14,144 bases of DNA from assembly GCA_002428415.1 (NCBI GenBank), contig DIWI01000012.1, forward strand, positions 1 through 14,144, in the 5' to 3' direction. The stretch comes from Clostridiaceae bacterium UBA6110 (GTDB taxonomy: Bacteria > Bacillota > Clostridia > Clostridiales > Clostridiaceae). A program made the translations under genes and the position numbers. Positions 1 to 7,831 of this stretch are shown here, in pieces. Each line of letters begins with the position of its first letter. The stretch's first letter is position 1. The notes below the pieces were generated by a model. The model made no database searches. It was not told where the DNA came from and was given only the letters and a program-made list of their open reading frames with translations.

Positions 1-1133
1 ATCATACGGAAGAGGGTGGTCTTGCCTCGGCCGTTTTCTCCGATGAGGGCGATACGCTCCCGTTTTCTTATGAAGATGTCAACGTCATGGAAAAGTTGCC
101 GGTCCCCGTATGCCTTGGAAAGCTCACGGGCTATAAGTACATCATTTCCGCTCTCTATCTCAGCGGTAAGGGAGATCTTTGCCGACCTGTCCTCTGAAGG
201 CGGTGCATCTATCCTTTCAAGCTTGTCCAGCTGCTTCTGCCTGGATTCAGCTGCCTTGATGCTCTTCTCACGGTTGAAGGAGCGGTATCTTTCGATGATC
301 TCCTCCTGCCTTTTTATCTCTTCCTGCTGCTGGTTGTATGCCTTCATCTGAACTTCGAAGTTCTTCTTCTTAAGCTCCAGATACTTGGTATAGGGAGCGT
401 TATAGGTATAGACCTTCCCCCCGATCATATCGAACGTATGGGTAGTTATCTTATCCAGGAAGAACCTGTCATGGGATATGATCAGGATGGTTCCCTTGTA
501 GCCTGCAAGGTATTCCTCCAGCCATTCTATGGCCTGCAGGTCAAGATGGTTCGTTGGCTCGTCGAGCAGCAGTATGTCAGGGGATGACAGCAGAAGCTTT
601 CCAAGGGCTACCCTTGTCTTCTGTCCTCCTGAGAGTATGGATATGTCCTTCGTATAGTCTTCAGGAACGAAGCCAAGTCCCGTAAGGACTCTGTTGATCT
701 CGCCCTTGTATGTATAGCCGCCGTGTATGTCGTACATCTCCTGAAGCCTGGTGTAGTCTGTGATGACCTTGGAATGCCATTCTTCGTTTGTTGCATCATA
801 TGGCTTTGCCATCTCGGCTTCCAGAGCTACCATCCTTTCCTCCATGGATGTGAGTGAAGAAAAGACAGAAAGCACCTCATTGTACACATTGCTGCCCAAA
901 TCCAGAGAAAGGTCCTGGGACAGGTACCCGAGGGTCTTGGATTTGTCTATGAAGAAGTCTCCGGTAAATTCCTGGAGCTTACCTGTAAGTATCCTGAACA
1001 GGGTAGTCTTGCCGGCGCCGTTTGCGCCTATCAGAGCTACCTTGTCGCCCTCATTTATGTTGAACGTCACTCCATCAAGTATGACGTCTATTCCGTAGCT
1101 TAGCCTTATATCCTTGCATGACAGAGCAATCAT
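1..1133 (-). CDS. ABC-F family ATP-binding protein (3' end outside window)
   Basis: Soluble duplicated ATPase of the ABC-F family. These act on the ribosome (translation factors or antibiotic protection) rather than in transport, and no membrane segment is visible. The frame is open from an ATG at 1133 to the window edge, giving 377 codons. Nucleotide-binding domain 1 has Walker A GANGAGKTT (residues 36-44), signature LSGGQ (167-171), Walker B ending LLLDEPTNHLD (188-198, catalytic E192) and the switch histidine H221. A charged, coiled interdomain linker rich in Lys, Glu and Gln follows at about 240-320. Domain 2 is entered just before the edge, with Walker A GENGRGKTT (365-373). Start chosen because GGAGGTGGAG lies just upstream. 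Resembles the YdiF/Uup-like branch, but the subfamily cannot be settled without the C-terminus. Own promoter at 1167-1195, divergent from the next gene. Confidence 0.95.
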   Translation of the reverse strand, partial: MIALSCKDIRLSYGIDVILDGVTFNINEGDKVALIGANGAGKTTLFRILTGKLQEFTGDFFIDKSKTLGYLSQDLSLDLGSNVYNEVLSVFSSLTSMEERMVALEAEMAKPYDATNEEWHSKVITDYTRLQEMYDIHGGYTYKGEINRVLTGLGFVPEDYTKDISILSGGQKTRVALGKLLLSSPDILLLDEPTNHLDLQAIEWLEEYLAGYKGTILIISHDRFFLDKITTHTFDMIGGKVYTYNAPYTKYLELKKKNFEVQMKAYNQQQEEIKRQEEIIERYRSFNREKSIKAAESRQKQLDKLERIDAPPSEDRSAKISLTAEIESGNDVLIARELSKAYGDRQLFHDVDIFIRKRERIALIGENGRGKTTLFRM

Positions 1134-1166
1134 TTCACTCCACCTCCCCGGTTTCCACCAAAAACA

Positions 1167-1195
1167 ATTATACTAGAGAGTGAAGAAAGGGGCAA
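1167..1195 (-). promoter_or_regulatory. Sigma-A-type promoter of the ABC-F gene
   Basis: Read leftward, TTGCCC (1195-1190) is followed after exactly 17 bases by a consensus TATAAT (1172-1167). Transcription would start about 26 bases upstream of the ATG at 1133, leaving room for the ribosome binding site. Confidence 0.7.
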
Positions 1196-1219
1196 ACATT
1201 TGGTGGAAAGGGAGGGTAG

Positions 1220-1426
1220 ATGATGGAAAATAAGACTGGTTTCCCGAAGGGTTTGGCTAATCCCGCCCTGCGGGCACTTGAAGCCGAAGGCTTGAGGTCA
1301 CTTGAGGACCTTAGGGGAATATCTGAAAAAGAGCTTTTGAAGCTTCACGGCATAGGAAAGAAGGCTATGGAGACCCTGAAGGCAGCGTTGGAGGAGAAAG
1401 GATTGTCGTTCAAAGCCGATTCTTAA
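1220..1426 (+). CDS. Small helix-hairpin-helix domain protein
   Basis: A 68-residue soluble protein made almost entirely of one helix-hairpin-helix unit. Residues about 11-62 contain LEDLRGISEKELLKLHGIGKKAMETLKAAL, with the GIG hairpin before the second helix. This layout is typical of the C-terminal domain of the RNA polymerase alpha subunit and of small DNA-binding proteins annotated only as helix-hairpin-helix. The predicted role is sequence-independent nucleic-acid binding; the partner is unknown. GGGAGGG lies 3-9 bases before tandem ATGs at 1220 and 1223, so the true start could be either. It diverges from the ABC-F gene and is followed after 76 bases by the exporter operon, with which it could be co-transcribed. 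A shadow ORF is unlikely because the fold signature is clear. Confidence 0.85.
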   Translation: MMENKTGFPKGLANPALRALEAEGLRSLEDLRGISEKELLKLHGIGKKAMETLKAALEEKGLSFKADS

Positions 1427-1502
1427 GCATTTTTTATATCTCAAGCAGTACATTTAGCGTAGGATTGAATTTGAAGAAAGTCTAAGTATTGGAGATGTAA
1501 AT

Positions 1503-2870
1503 ATGAGAAAGAGAAGCATTGCTGTGCTCAGCATAATAGCCCTTGCAGTCACAGGGATAACAGGATATGCGGTATACAATTCAAACAGGGTGGTACCTGC
1601 AGAGGTAAGGACCAGGGAGATTGAGAAAGGTGACATCACCGCGACTCTTCTGTCTTCAGGAAAGATAACCTCTGAAAACTCCAAGTCGTATTTTGGAAGC
1701 AACCTCCTTGTAAAGGAAGTATATGTCAAGGTGGGAGACAGGGTGGAAGCCGGAACGCCGCTTGTGGCATTCGATACCACCGACCTTGAGACTGCAGTGA
1801 AGCAGGCTGAGATCCAGAAATCAAGTGCGTCACTTCAGAGGGCCAGCGCAGCAGATGCCACTTCAACTGCAAGGAAGACGAAGAGCGCCATGGAGTCACA
1901 GCTCGCAGCAGCCAAAGCGGCGCTTGCAGCTTCTGAGAGAGCCGTCGAGGAAGCCAGGAAGAACCTGGTCAACACAGAGCTTGTCGACACCATAATTGAA
2001 GAGATAAAGACTACAGGCGTTCCGGCTGATACGGTGCCTGCTGTTACTGAGCCTGGCTTGAGTGAAGAAGACGTAAAGCTTATCAACAGTGAAAACTTCA
2101 AGATAATAATCCAGGAGATAATTAAGCAGAACGAGCTGTCGACTGCCATATCATCGCTTTCACAGGCACTCGCACAGGTTCCGGCTGTCTCTGATTCACA
2201 GGTGAAGCTTCTGGATAACTCAATAAGGGCCGCTGACCTTGCCCTCACAACAGCGAGAAACAGGCTTGTTTCCGCCAAGGGAGTGCTTACAGCTGAATTC
2301 CCCGGGATAGTCACATATGTTGGAGCCGTTGAAGGCAGCTATGCTACAGTGCAGACTGCTGCAGTCACGATAAAGGACGACAGGACGGTATATGTAGCAG
2401 TTGAGCTGGTTCAGAACGATGCCCTGAAGGTGTCGCCTGGAATGCCTGCAAAGATAACCTATGGCGGCAAGGAGTATTCAGGCTCCCTCTCATACCTTAA
2501 TCCTGCTGCCACATCAAGCCAGTCTCCGCTGACAGGCGTCAGCGTGTCCACAGGCGAGCCTACCCTGGGAGCAAAGGTAAAGGTTGACTCACCGCAGGGC
2601 ATGATAATCGATTTTTCTGCTGACGTTGAAATCACACTTGATGAGAGGACTGATGTGGTTTCAGTTCCTGTCGAGGCAGTCATATTCAAGAAGGGCGGAA
2701 TCACAACAGTATTTACCGTGGAGAACGGCATTGCAACCGAAAAGGAGTTTGAAGCCGGACTGTCATCTGTCTCCGCTGTCGAGGTCCTTTCAGGTCTTGA
2801 AGCAGGGGCGATGGTAGTTCTGAATCCTCCCGAAGGCCTTGCAAGCGGAGAGGCGGTAAATGTAAAGTGA
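1503..2870 (+). CDS. MacA-like efflux membrane-fusion (adaptor) protein
   Basis: Extracytoplasmic adaptor subunit of a MacAB-type ABC exporter (HlyD/RND adaptor superfamily), 455 residues. A single N-terminal membrane anchor (about 6-25, no lipobox) is followed by the first half of a lipoyl-like domain (about 66-95, VYVKVGDRVEAGTPLVAFD) and an alanine-rich coiled coil (about 97-160). A non-canonical insert spans about 160-232. The returning helix (about 233-262), the second lipoyl half (263-292, EFPGIVTYVGAVEGSY) and beta-barrel and membrane-proximal domains complete it. It is longer than E. coli MacA, which is about 370 residues. GGAGATG just upstream supports the ATG. First gene of the operon; its TGA overlaps the GTG of the ATPase gene. 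In a Gram-positive cell there is no TolC partner, so it probably gates or presents substrate at the outer face of the membrane. Confidence 0.92.
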   Translation: MRKRSIAVLSIIALAVTGITGYAVYNSNRVVPAEVRTREIEKGDITATLLSSGKITSENSKSYFGSNLLVKEVYVKVGDRVEAGTPLVAFDTTDLETAVKQAEIQKSSASLQRASAADATSTARKTKSAMESQLAAAKAALAASERAVEEARKNLVNTELVDTIIEEIKTTGVPADTVPAVTEPGLSEEDVKLINSENFKIIIQEIIKQNELSTAISSLSQALAQVPAVSDSQVKLLDNSIRAADLALTTARNRLVSAKGVLTAEFPGIVTYVGAVEGSYATVQTAAVTIKDDRTVYVAVELVQNDALKVSPGMPAKITYGGKEYSGSLSYLNPAATSSQSPLTGVSVSTGEPTLGAKVKVDSPQGMIIDFSADVEITLDERTDVVSVPVEAVIFKKGGITTVFTVENGIATEKEFEAGLSSVSAVEVLSGLEAGAMVVLNPPEGLASGEAVNVK

Positions 2871-3595
2871 TTGAAATCAGGGATGTAGTCAAGATATATG
2901 AGACCGGAGCCATAAGCTTCAAGGCTCTTGACGGGGTCAACCTTAAAATAGAGGAAGGCGAATTTACAGGAATACTGGGACCTTCAGGCTCAGGAAAATC
3001 TACAATGATGAATATACTGGGGTGCCTGGACACCATGACTTCGGGCTCCTACATTCTTGACGGCAAAGAGGTTGGCAAGCTGACTGACAATGAAAGGGCG
3101 GTAATAAGGAACAGGAAGATAGGCTTCGTGTTCCAGTCCTTCAATCTCCTGCCGAGGCTCACAGTTTATGAGAATGTCGAGCTTCCCATGATATATGCAG
3201 GCATGGGACGTCACGAGAGGGCGGAGAGGACGAAGAAGGCACTCTCCAAGGTAGGACTCCTTGAATGGTCCATGCATAAGCCAAACGAAATATCAGGAGG
3301 CCAGAAGCAGAGGGTTGCAATAGCCAGGGCAATAGCCATAGAGCCTGCAGTAATCATGGCTGATGAGCCTACGGGGAACCTTGATACGAAATCCTCACTC
3401 GATGTACTGAGGATCTTCCAGGACCTGAACGATGAAGGAGCAACAATAATCATGGTCACCCATGAACCGGAGAACATAAAATATCTGAAGAGGATAGTGA
3501 AATTCAAAGACGGTAAAGTGGTGGAAGATAATGAAGTCAAGAACAGAAGAGTACTGAAGGACATTCCCATAGAGGAATATCCGACGGCGCCGTAA
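2867..3595 (+). CDS. MacB-type ABC exporter ATP-binding subunit
   Basis: Cytoplasmic ATPase of the LolD/MacB class, 242 residues, powering the adjacent FtsX-type permease. Walker A GPSGSGKST (38-46), Q-loop Q90 in FVFQSFNLLPRLTVYENVELP, signature ISGGQKQRV (142-150), Walker B VIMADEPTGNLD (162-173) and switch H199 are all present, so it should be catalytically competent. The start is a GTG that overlaps the previous stop as GTGA, which indicates translational coupling. About 20 residues after the usual end form a charged tail (DNEVKNRRVLKDIPIEEY) that may contact the permease. AAGGAGG for the next gene overlaps its end. Specificity (peptide, lipoprotein, antibiotic) cannot be read from this subunit. 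Confidence 0.96.
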   Translation: MIEIRDVVKIYETGAISFKALDGVNLKIEEGEFTGILGPSGSGKSTMMNILGCLDTMTSGSYILDGKEVGKLTDNERAVIRNRKIGFVFQSFNLLPRLTVYENVELPMIYAGMGRHERAERTKKALSKVGLLEWSMHKPNEISGGQKQRVAIARAIAIEPAVIMADEPTGNLDTKSSLDVLRIFQDLNDEGATIIMVTHEPENIKYLKRIVKFKDGKVVEDNEVKNRRVLKDIPIEEYPTAP

Positions 3596-3604
3596 GGAGG
3601 ATAT

Positions 3605-4822
3605 ATGAGATTAGGAGAAAGCTTCAAGATAGCCGTATACAGCATAATCTCCAACAAGATGAGGTCTTTCCTTACCATGCTTGGAATAATAATCGGAATC
3701 GCTTCCGTAATTGCAATACTGTCCCTTGGTGAAGGCGGCAGGCAGTACATAATCAGCACATTTGAAAGCATAGGGTCGACGACCATAGACGTAAGGGTAT
3801 CAGGTGAGGATGTCACCTCCTCTGACTACTTCACTCTTGCTGACATAGAGTATGTCAAGGAGAGGGTGGCAAACATAAAATATGCTACTCCGACTGAGCA
3901 AAGAAGGGGAAGCATCAGCCTTGGGACAACATCCAAGACCACGGTGATTTCCGCGGGAAGCCAGGACCTGGGAAGGATTCAGGACCTGAAGTTCACAGAG
4001 GGAAGGTTCTTCACGGAAGGTGAATATGAGGACTCAAGGGCAGTTGTGGTGATTGACGAAAACGGTGCAATGAACCTCTTCGGAAGGATATCGGACATAG
4101 TAGGTGAGCACATAGTCCTTGGAGCAGGCTCGGCAAAGAAGAGCGTCACAGTTGTCGGAGTAACTGAAAGCGTTAATCCTTTAGCGGGATCCTCGAACTT
4201 CGGAGACAACATACCGGCATTCGCATACGTGCCATATGGTCTGCTTACTAACATGGGCGTGGGCGACGGGATAATCAACTCGTTCTATGTTTCAAGCACA
4301 GCCAAGGAAAACACTGAAGAGGTGGCAAGGGAAGTAGTAAGCATACTGAATGCCAGGAAGAATGCTCAGGACAGGGACATTTACCAGGCGAACTCATTCC
4401 TTAGGACACTCGACCAGGTAGACAACATAATCGGACTCTTCACCTCATTCATCAGCGCTGTGGCAGCCATATCCCTTCTTGTAGGCGGCATAGGCGTCAT
4501 GAACATCATGCTGGTGTCTGTAACTGAGAGGACCAGGGAGATAGGCATCAGGAAGGCAATTGGGGCTACGACCACAAACATAATGGTGCAGTTCCTGACT
4601 GAATCCGTGATACTCGCCCTCATTGGAGGCATCCTGGGAATGGTTGTCGGGATTTCAGGGGCGCTGATTGGCGGCGACCAGATTGGAGTCACGCCTGTGC
4701 TTTCAGTCGGACAGATCATAGGAGTTATACTGTTTTCATCGGCCATAGGGATATTCTTCGGGATATATCCTGCCAGGAAGGCCGCTCGTATGGACCCGAT
4801 CGACGCACTCAGGTACGAGTAG
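3605..4822 (+). CDS. MacB/FtsX-family ABC exporter permease
   Basis: Membrane subunit of the exporter, 405 residues, in the standard four-helix layout. The first membrane helix is about residues 19-42, within SFLTMLGIIIGIASVIAILSL. A large extracytoplasmic MacB core domain spans about 45-265. Three C-terminal helices lie at about 277-303, 325-350 and 365-388. The conserved cytoplasmic EREIG-type loop is present as RTREIGIRKAIGAT right after the second helix, and the protein ends with the typical PARKAARMDPIDALRYE. AAGGAGGATAT directly before the ATG is a near-perfect ribosome binding site. Nine bases separate it from the ATPase gene and nine from the downstream DUF3810 gene. It is a mechanotransmission-type permease moving substrate from the outer leaflet or surface rather than a channel. 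Confidence 0.95.
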   Translation: MRLGESFKIAVYSIISNKMRSFLTMLGIIIGIASVIAILSLGEGGRQYIISTFESIGSTTIDVRVSGEDVTSSDYFTLADIEYVKERVANIKYATPTEQRRGSISLGTTSKTTVISAGSQDLGRIQDLKFTEGRFFTEGEYEDSRAVVVIDENGAMNLFGRISDIVGEHIVLGAGSAKKSVTVVGVTESVNPLAGSSNFGDNIPAFAYVPYGLLTNMGVGDGIINSFYVSSTAKENTEEVAREVVSILNARKNAQDRDIYQANSFLRTLDQVDNIIGLFTSFISAVAAISLLVGGIGVMNIMLVSVTERTREIGIRKAIGATTTNIMVQFLTESVILALIGGILGMVVGISGALIGGDQIGVTPVLSVGQIIGVILFSSAIGIFFGIYPARKAARMDPIDALRYE

Positions 4823-4831
4823 GAGAAAGAT

Positions 4832-5926
4832 ATGAGGGACGCAGACAAGAAGAAAACTGGATTGGCATTCGGAGCGGCAGCGATAGCTTCCGCTCTAATT
4901 TTCATGCTGCTTGCCAGAGTTTCTGCCTACAGGCCTGACCTTCTAGAGAAATACTACTCATCATCAATAAACAAGTCATTCATAAGCATACTCAGCAGGT
5001 TCACCGGTCTTCTGCCGATATCAGTAGGTGAAGTGCTATTCTTCGTATTTATTGCTTTTCTGGCTTACCTTGTGCTTATGACGCTGGTTGGAATCTTTAC
5101 CAGAAATCTGCCAAAGAGACTTTTCAATACGGCAGTCTTTTTAGCCATAGTCTACACTGCGTTCGTATCCTTCTGGGGGCTGAACTACTCAAGGATTTCG
5201 ATAAGGGAGATGGCGGGTCTTTCAGACACTGAGTACACGGCAAAGGAGTTATATGATGTTACGCTGGAGCTTGCAGAAATTGCAGGTGCAGAAAGGCTTG
5301 ATGTAGATCTTGACGAAAACGGCAGGATGACAATAACCGGAGATGCTGAAAGTGTAATTGAAAGAGCTGCCTCAGGCTACGATGATGCATGGATAGAGGA
5401 GCTTAAGGGGGACTATGGAGATGCCAAGCCGATCCTTCTTTCGGGACCCATGCTTTATACCGGGATAACCGGTATCTACATTCCGTTCACAGGGGAAGCC
5501 AACGTCAACATCGCAGTTCATGACCTGCTGCTTCCTGCAACGGTACTCCACGAAATGGCTCACCAGAGAGGAATCGCATACGAGGACGAAGCAAACTTCG
5601 CTGCCTTCATGGTTTCAAGGAGCCATCCGGATGCTGATTTCAGATACAGCGGTGCAATGCTTGCACTGATAAGCTCAATGAATGCTCTGGCAAGGGCTGA
5701 TTCTGAGCTCTACGACGAGCTCATATCCTCAATGCCAAAGGATATCCTTGGTGACATAGAGGAGTACGGCGAATTCTGGAAGCAGTACGAAGGTAAGACC
5801 GAGGAGATCTCTGAGAAGATAAACGACACATACCTCAAGGGCAACGGACAGGAGGATGGAGTCAGGAGCTATGGGATGATGGTAGACCTTTTGCTTCAGC
5901 AACATTACCAGAAAGGACATTTCTGA
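4832..5926 (+). CDS. DUF3810 family membrane protein, putative zinc metallopeptidase
   Basis: A 364-residue membrane protein matching DUF3810 as I know it. Three hydrophobic helices lie at about 11-30, 66-88 and 98-116, the last followed by the family hallmark FWGLNYSR. A long, probably extracytoplasmic domain follows. Residues 240-256 read HEMAHQRGIAYEDEANF, an HExxH zinc-binding signature with downstream acidic candidates for the third ligand (E251/E253). This is the reason to infer metallopeptidase activity; to my knowledge the family is not biochemically defined. The start nine bases after the permease stop, with AGGAGAAAG before the ATG, places it in the exporter operon as the last gene. 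It could process an exported peptide or the exporter itself. The stop codon lies inside a small hairpin (5924-5945). Confidence 0.88.
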   Translation: MRDADKKKTGLAFGAAAIASALIFMLLARVSAYRPDLLEKYYSSSINKSFISILSRFTGLLPISVGEVLFFVFIAFLAYLVLMTLVGIFTRNLPKRLFNTAVFLAIVYTAFVSFWGLNYSRISIREMAGLSDTEYTAKELYDVTLELAEIAGAERLDVDLDENGRMTITGDAESVIERAASGYDDAWIEELKGDYGDAKPILLSGPMLYTGITGIYIPFTGEANVNIAVHDLLLPATVLHEMAHQRGIAYEDEANFAAFMVSRSHPDADFRYSGAMLALISSMNALARADSELYDELISSMPKDILGDIEEYGEFWKQYEGKTEEISEKINDTYLKGNGQEDGVRSYGMMVDLLLQQHYQKGHF

Positions 5927-5945
5927 CGATATGTAAATATCGTCA
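5924..5945 (+). terminator. Short hairpin overlapping the DUF3810 stop codon
   Basis: TGACGATAT, a four-base loop GTAA, then ATATCGTCA form a perfect 9-bp stem that includes the TGA stop. No T-run follows, so it may be an mRNA 3'-stabilising element or a weak terminator rather than a classical intrinsic terminator. It also marks the left limit of the core-like composition. Confidence 0.4.
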
Positions 5946-6003
5946 TGTAATTGAAGGCTTGAAATTACTTTTTCAAATTACCAAATTAGCAGATTCCTCA
6001 AGG

Positions 6004-6055
6004 TTGGCACTTTGGCACTTTAATCGTTGACAGTGAAAAATATTTATGCTAATAT
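6004..6055 (+). promoter_or_regulatory. Promoter of the TetR gene with an upstream tandem repeat
   Basis: TTGACA (6027-6032), a 17-base spacer and TAATAT (6050-6055) make a strong sigma-A-type promoter about 85 bases before the regulator gene. Immediately upstream, TTGGCACT occurs twice in tandem (6004-6011 and 6012-6019), a possible activator or autoregulatory site. The 5927-6140 gap otherwise contains only AT-rich sequence with no gene visible. Confidence 0.6.
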
Positions 6056-6140
6056 GCGAAATAAATTGATCAGTATATATGTTATACTAAATACATCTTA
6101 ATGCAAAGAAATAACAGACTTTCGAAAGAGGATATATAAT

Positions 6141-6725
6141 ATGGCTAACACCTTAAAACGCACTGAAAAAAATAGACTTTTAAAACAGGACATTGTTAAT
6201 AAAACTGCAGTGCTTTTTATGGATAAAAGGTTTTTCAGCATGACAATCCGTGAAATATGCGAATATATTGGTATATCTACCGGAATGTTTTACCGACACT
6301 TCACTTCTAAGAACGCTTTAACTCAATATTGTTTGATGAGTGCTTTAGATGACCTGGACCATAAATTTGAATCAATGATTAAAGACCTATCATTGGAAAA
6401 GCAGCTAATTACATATTTTAAGGGTGTCACTGAATGCTTCTGTTTACATGGACGGGAAAATATCATCATGTATCTGAATTCTTTGAATGATTCAAATAGG
6501 TTTGTATGTACAGATCGAGTCAACGATGTTTCCAATGATATTATGAGAAAAGCTGTGGCAGAAGGAAAAGCTGGTAACCTGAGACGTGAATATGGTGCCA
6601 TTTCCCAAGATATCCTAATGATTGTTAAAGGCATATGCTATGTTTGGGCGGTCAACGAACCAGATATTGATCCAATTATAAAGGTGGAAGATATCCTGAC
6701 TAGAACAATTGACAGTCTTCTATAA
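6141..6725 (+). CDS. TetR/AcrR-family transcriptional regulator
   Basis: A 194-residue cytoplasmic DNA-binding regulator. The N-terminal TetR helix-turn-helix is clear: residues about 11-58 contain DIVNKTAVLFMDKRFFSMTIREICEYIGIS, TGMFYRHFTSKNAL, including the recognition-helix pattern T-x-x-x-x-Y-R/Y-H-F and the following SK. The C-terminal ligand domain (about 65-194) is divergent, as usual, so no inducer can be named. AGAGGA about eight bases upstream of the ATG supports the start. Its codons are AT-rich and use CGT/CGC/CGA for arginine more than the neighbouring operon, suggesting acquisition with the island. It converges on the flavoprotein gene, the only other intact gene in the island and so its most likely target. 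Confidence 0.93.
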   Translation: MANTLKRTEKNRLLKQDIVNKTAVLFMDKRFFSMTIREICEYIGISTGMFYRHFTSKNALTQYCLMSALDDLDHKFESMIKDLSLEKQLITYFKGVTECFCLHGRENIIMYLNSLNDSNRFVCTDRVNDVSNDIMRKAVAEGKAGNLRREYGAISQDILMIVKGICYVWAVNEPDIDPIIKVEDILTRTIDSLL

Positions 6726-6751
6726 ACGTAATCTTTATAAAAAACGTTATG

Positions 6752-6786
6752 ATTAAAATCCACTTCAAAAAGAAGTGGATTTTAAT
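6752..6786 (+). terminator. Intrinsic terminator of the TetR gene
   Basis: A perfect 15-bp stem (left arm 6752-6766, right arm 6772-6786) encloses a five-base A loop; the core is CCACTTC/GAAGTGG. It lies 26 bases after the TetR stop and runs into T-rich sequence at 6786-6789. The A-rich left flank could allow it to work in both directions. Confidence 0.85.
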
Positions 6787-6908
6787 TTTACTGCTACTGA
6801 ATAATACGAAACACATTGGTAGCAGTGGATTTTGAGTGTTTTAAACTTATTATAAGTGGATAGAAAACTTCTATAACTAATGAATTAGCTTGCACTAGGA
6901 GATGGGCG

Positions 6909-7709
6909 ATGAATAAGTTAAAAAGCAAACAAATCAGTTTTCCAATTTTAGCTTACCTTTAGGAACGAAATTGAATCCAGAAAACCGTTGAGTTAATGTA
7001 ATAGATTTTATACATAGGCCGAAATTGAATTGAAGTACGCAAGCTGTTTGAAAATCATTAGGGCAATGTGGCTAAGCAGTGCACCTAATCCTTGTTCTTT
7101 AATAATCCAGCTTGAATATGAGTTCACAGATGAAGAGACAGCACTGATGACACAGTAAAACCCCTATTTGCAGTATTTCTGTGATTTACGTAATATGAGT
7201 ACAAGTTTCTCTTCGATACTTTCCTAATGGTCCACTTCATGAAGAGGCTTTACACCGGTAATAATGGATGAAAGCAAGGAAATGATCATCAAAAATGCCA
7301 TCAAAGTGAACTGGAATAATGATGATGACAGTTGCCGTGACTAGGAAACTTTAAAGGAGAAAACATGAAAATCCGTTGAGCGAATCCTTGCGTACAATAT
7401 CTACTGAAATCGGGACTACTTGGGCTATTCAGGAATCATAGGATCCGATTCTCCTGCCTTGATTTTGGCATATTGAAAAAGAACAACATTCCTGAACGTA
7501 TCCGGGACCATTAGGACATCTGCAATGGGGTGAAGCCGAACGGAAATTCAGCTTGGTGAAACTGATAAGTGTTTAAGGGTAATATACACCCAGCTGGCTG
7601 AGACACCGAAAATGTCATAGTATTGCTCGTCCTTGTTGTGAATCAGAAGGAGAGTTATTATGATTTTTCCACCCTTTTTTCGAAGTTTTTCAACTTCTTT
7701 AAAACGTGA
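6909..7709 (+). pseudogene. Degenerate IS5-type (InsH/DUF772) transposase gene with internal deletion
   Basis: No intact ORF remains, but pieces of one transposase can be read in order on the plus strand. From 6932: NQFSNFSLPLGTKLNPENR. From 7021, in one frame with stops: EIELKYA, then LIIQLEYEFTDEET, NPYLQYFCDL. FDTFLMVHFMKRL follows at 7212 and MDESKEMIIKNAIK near 7264. After a jump the C-terminal part appears: IY-stop-NRDYLGY (7399), IRFSCLDFGILKKNNIPERIRDH (7443), and VIVLLVLVVN (from about 7614), ending at TGA 7707-7709. These match the N-terminal DUF772 region and C-terminal DDE region of IS5-like transposases as I remember them. About 800 bases remain against a usual 1.3-1.5 kb, so most of the catalytic core is deleted. 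Terminal inverted repeats could not be identified. Confidence 0.82.
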
Positions 7710-7754
7710 AGTTTTCATGTTTGCTCAGTAGTCATTAATATAGTAGTTCTGGTT

Positions 7755-7800
7755 TCTCAAGAAAAGGCTGCCTTTTTTCGAGGCAGCCACTTTCTTGAGA
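7755..7800 (-). terminator. Intrinsic terminator of the flavoprotein gene
   Basis: A long two-part hairpin: outer arms of 10 bp (7755-7764 with 7791-7800) and an inner 8-bp stem built on GGCTGCC/GGCAGCC (7766-7773 with 7781-7788). Read leftward, the inner stem is followed by TTTTCTT, so it fits the minus-strand gene ending at 7832. It also closes off the dead IS5-type element. Confidence 0.85.
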
Positions 7801-7831
7801 TTTTATTCAATATCCAATTATATATTCATTA

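Noticed and set aside
1835..2314. A 159-codon minus-strand reading frame inside the MacA-like gene
   Set aside because: It is a shadow of the alanine-rich coiled coil (Ala codons read as Ser/Ala antisense) and lacks any family signature.
6791..6825. CTGCTAC ... GTAGCAG inverted repeat after the TetR terminator
   Set aside because: A 7-bp stem with a 21-base loop is weak. It could be an eroded insertion-sequence end, but no matching partner was found near 7710-7755.
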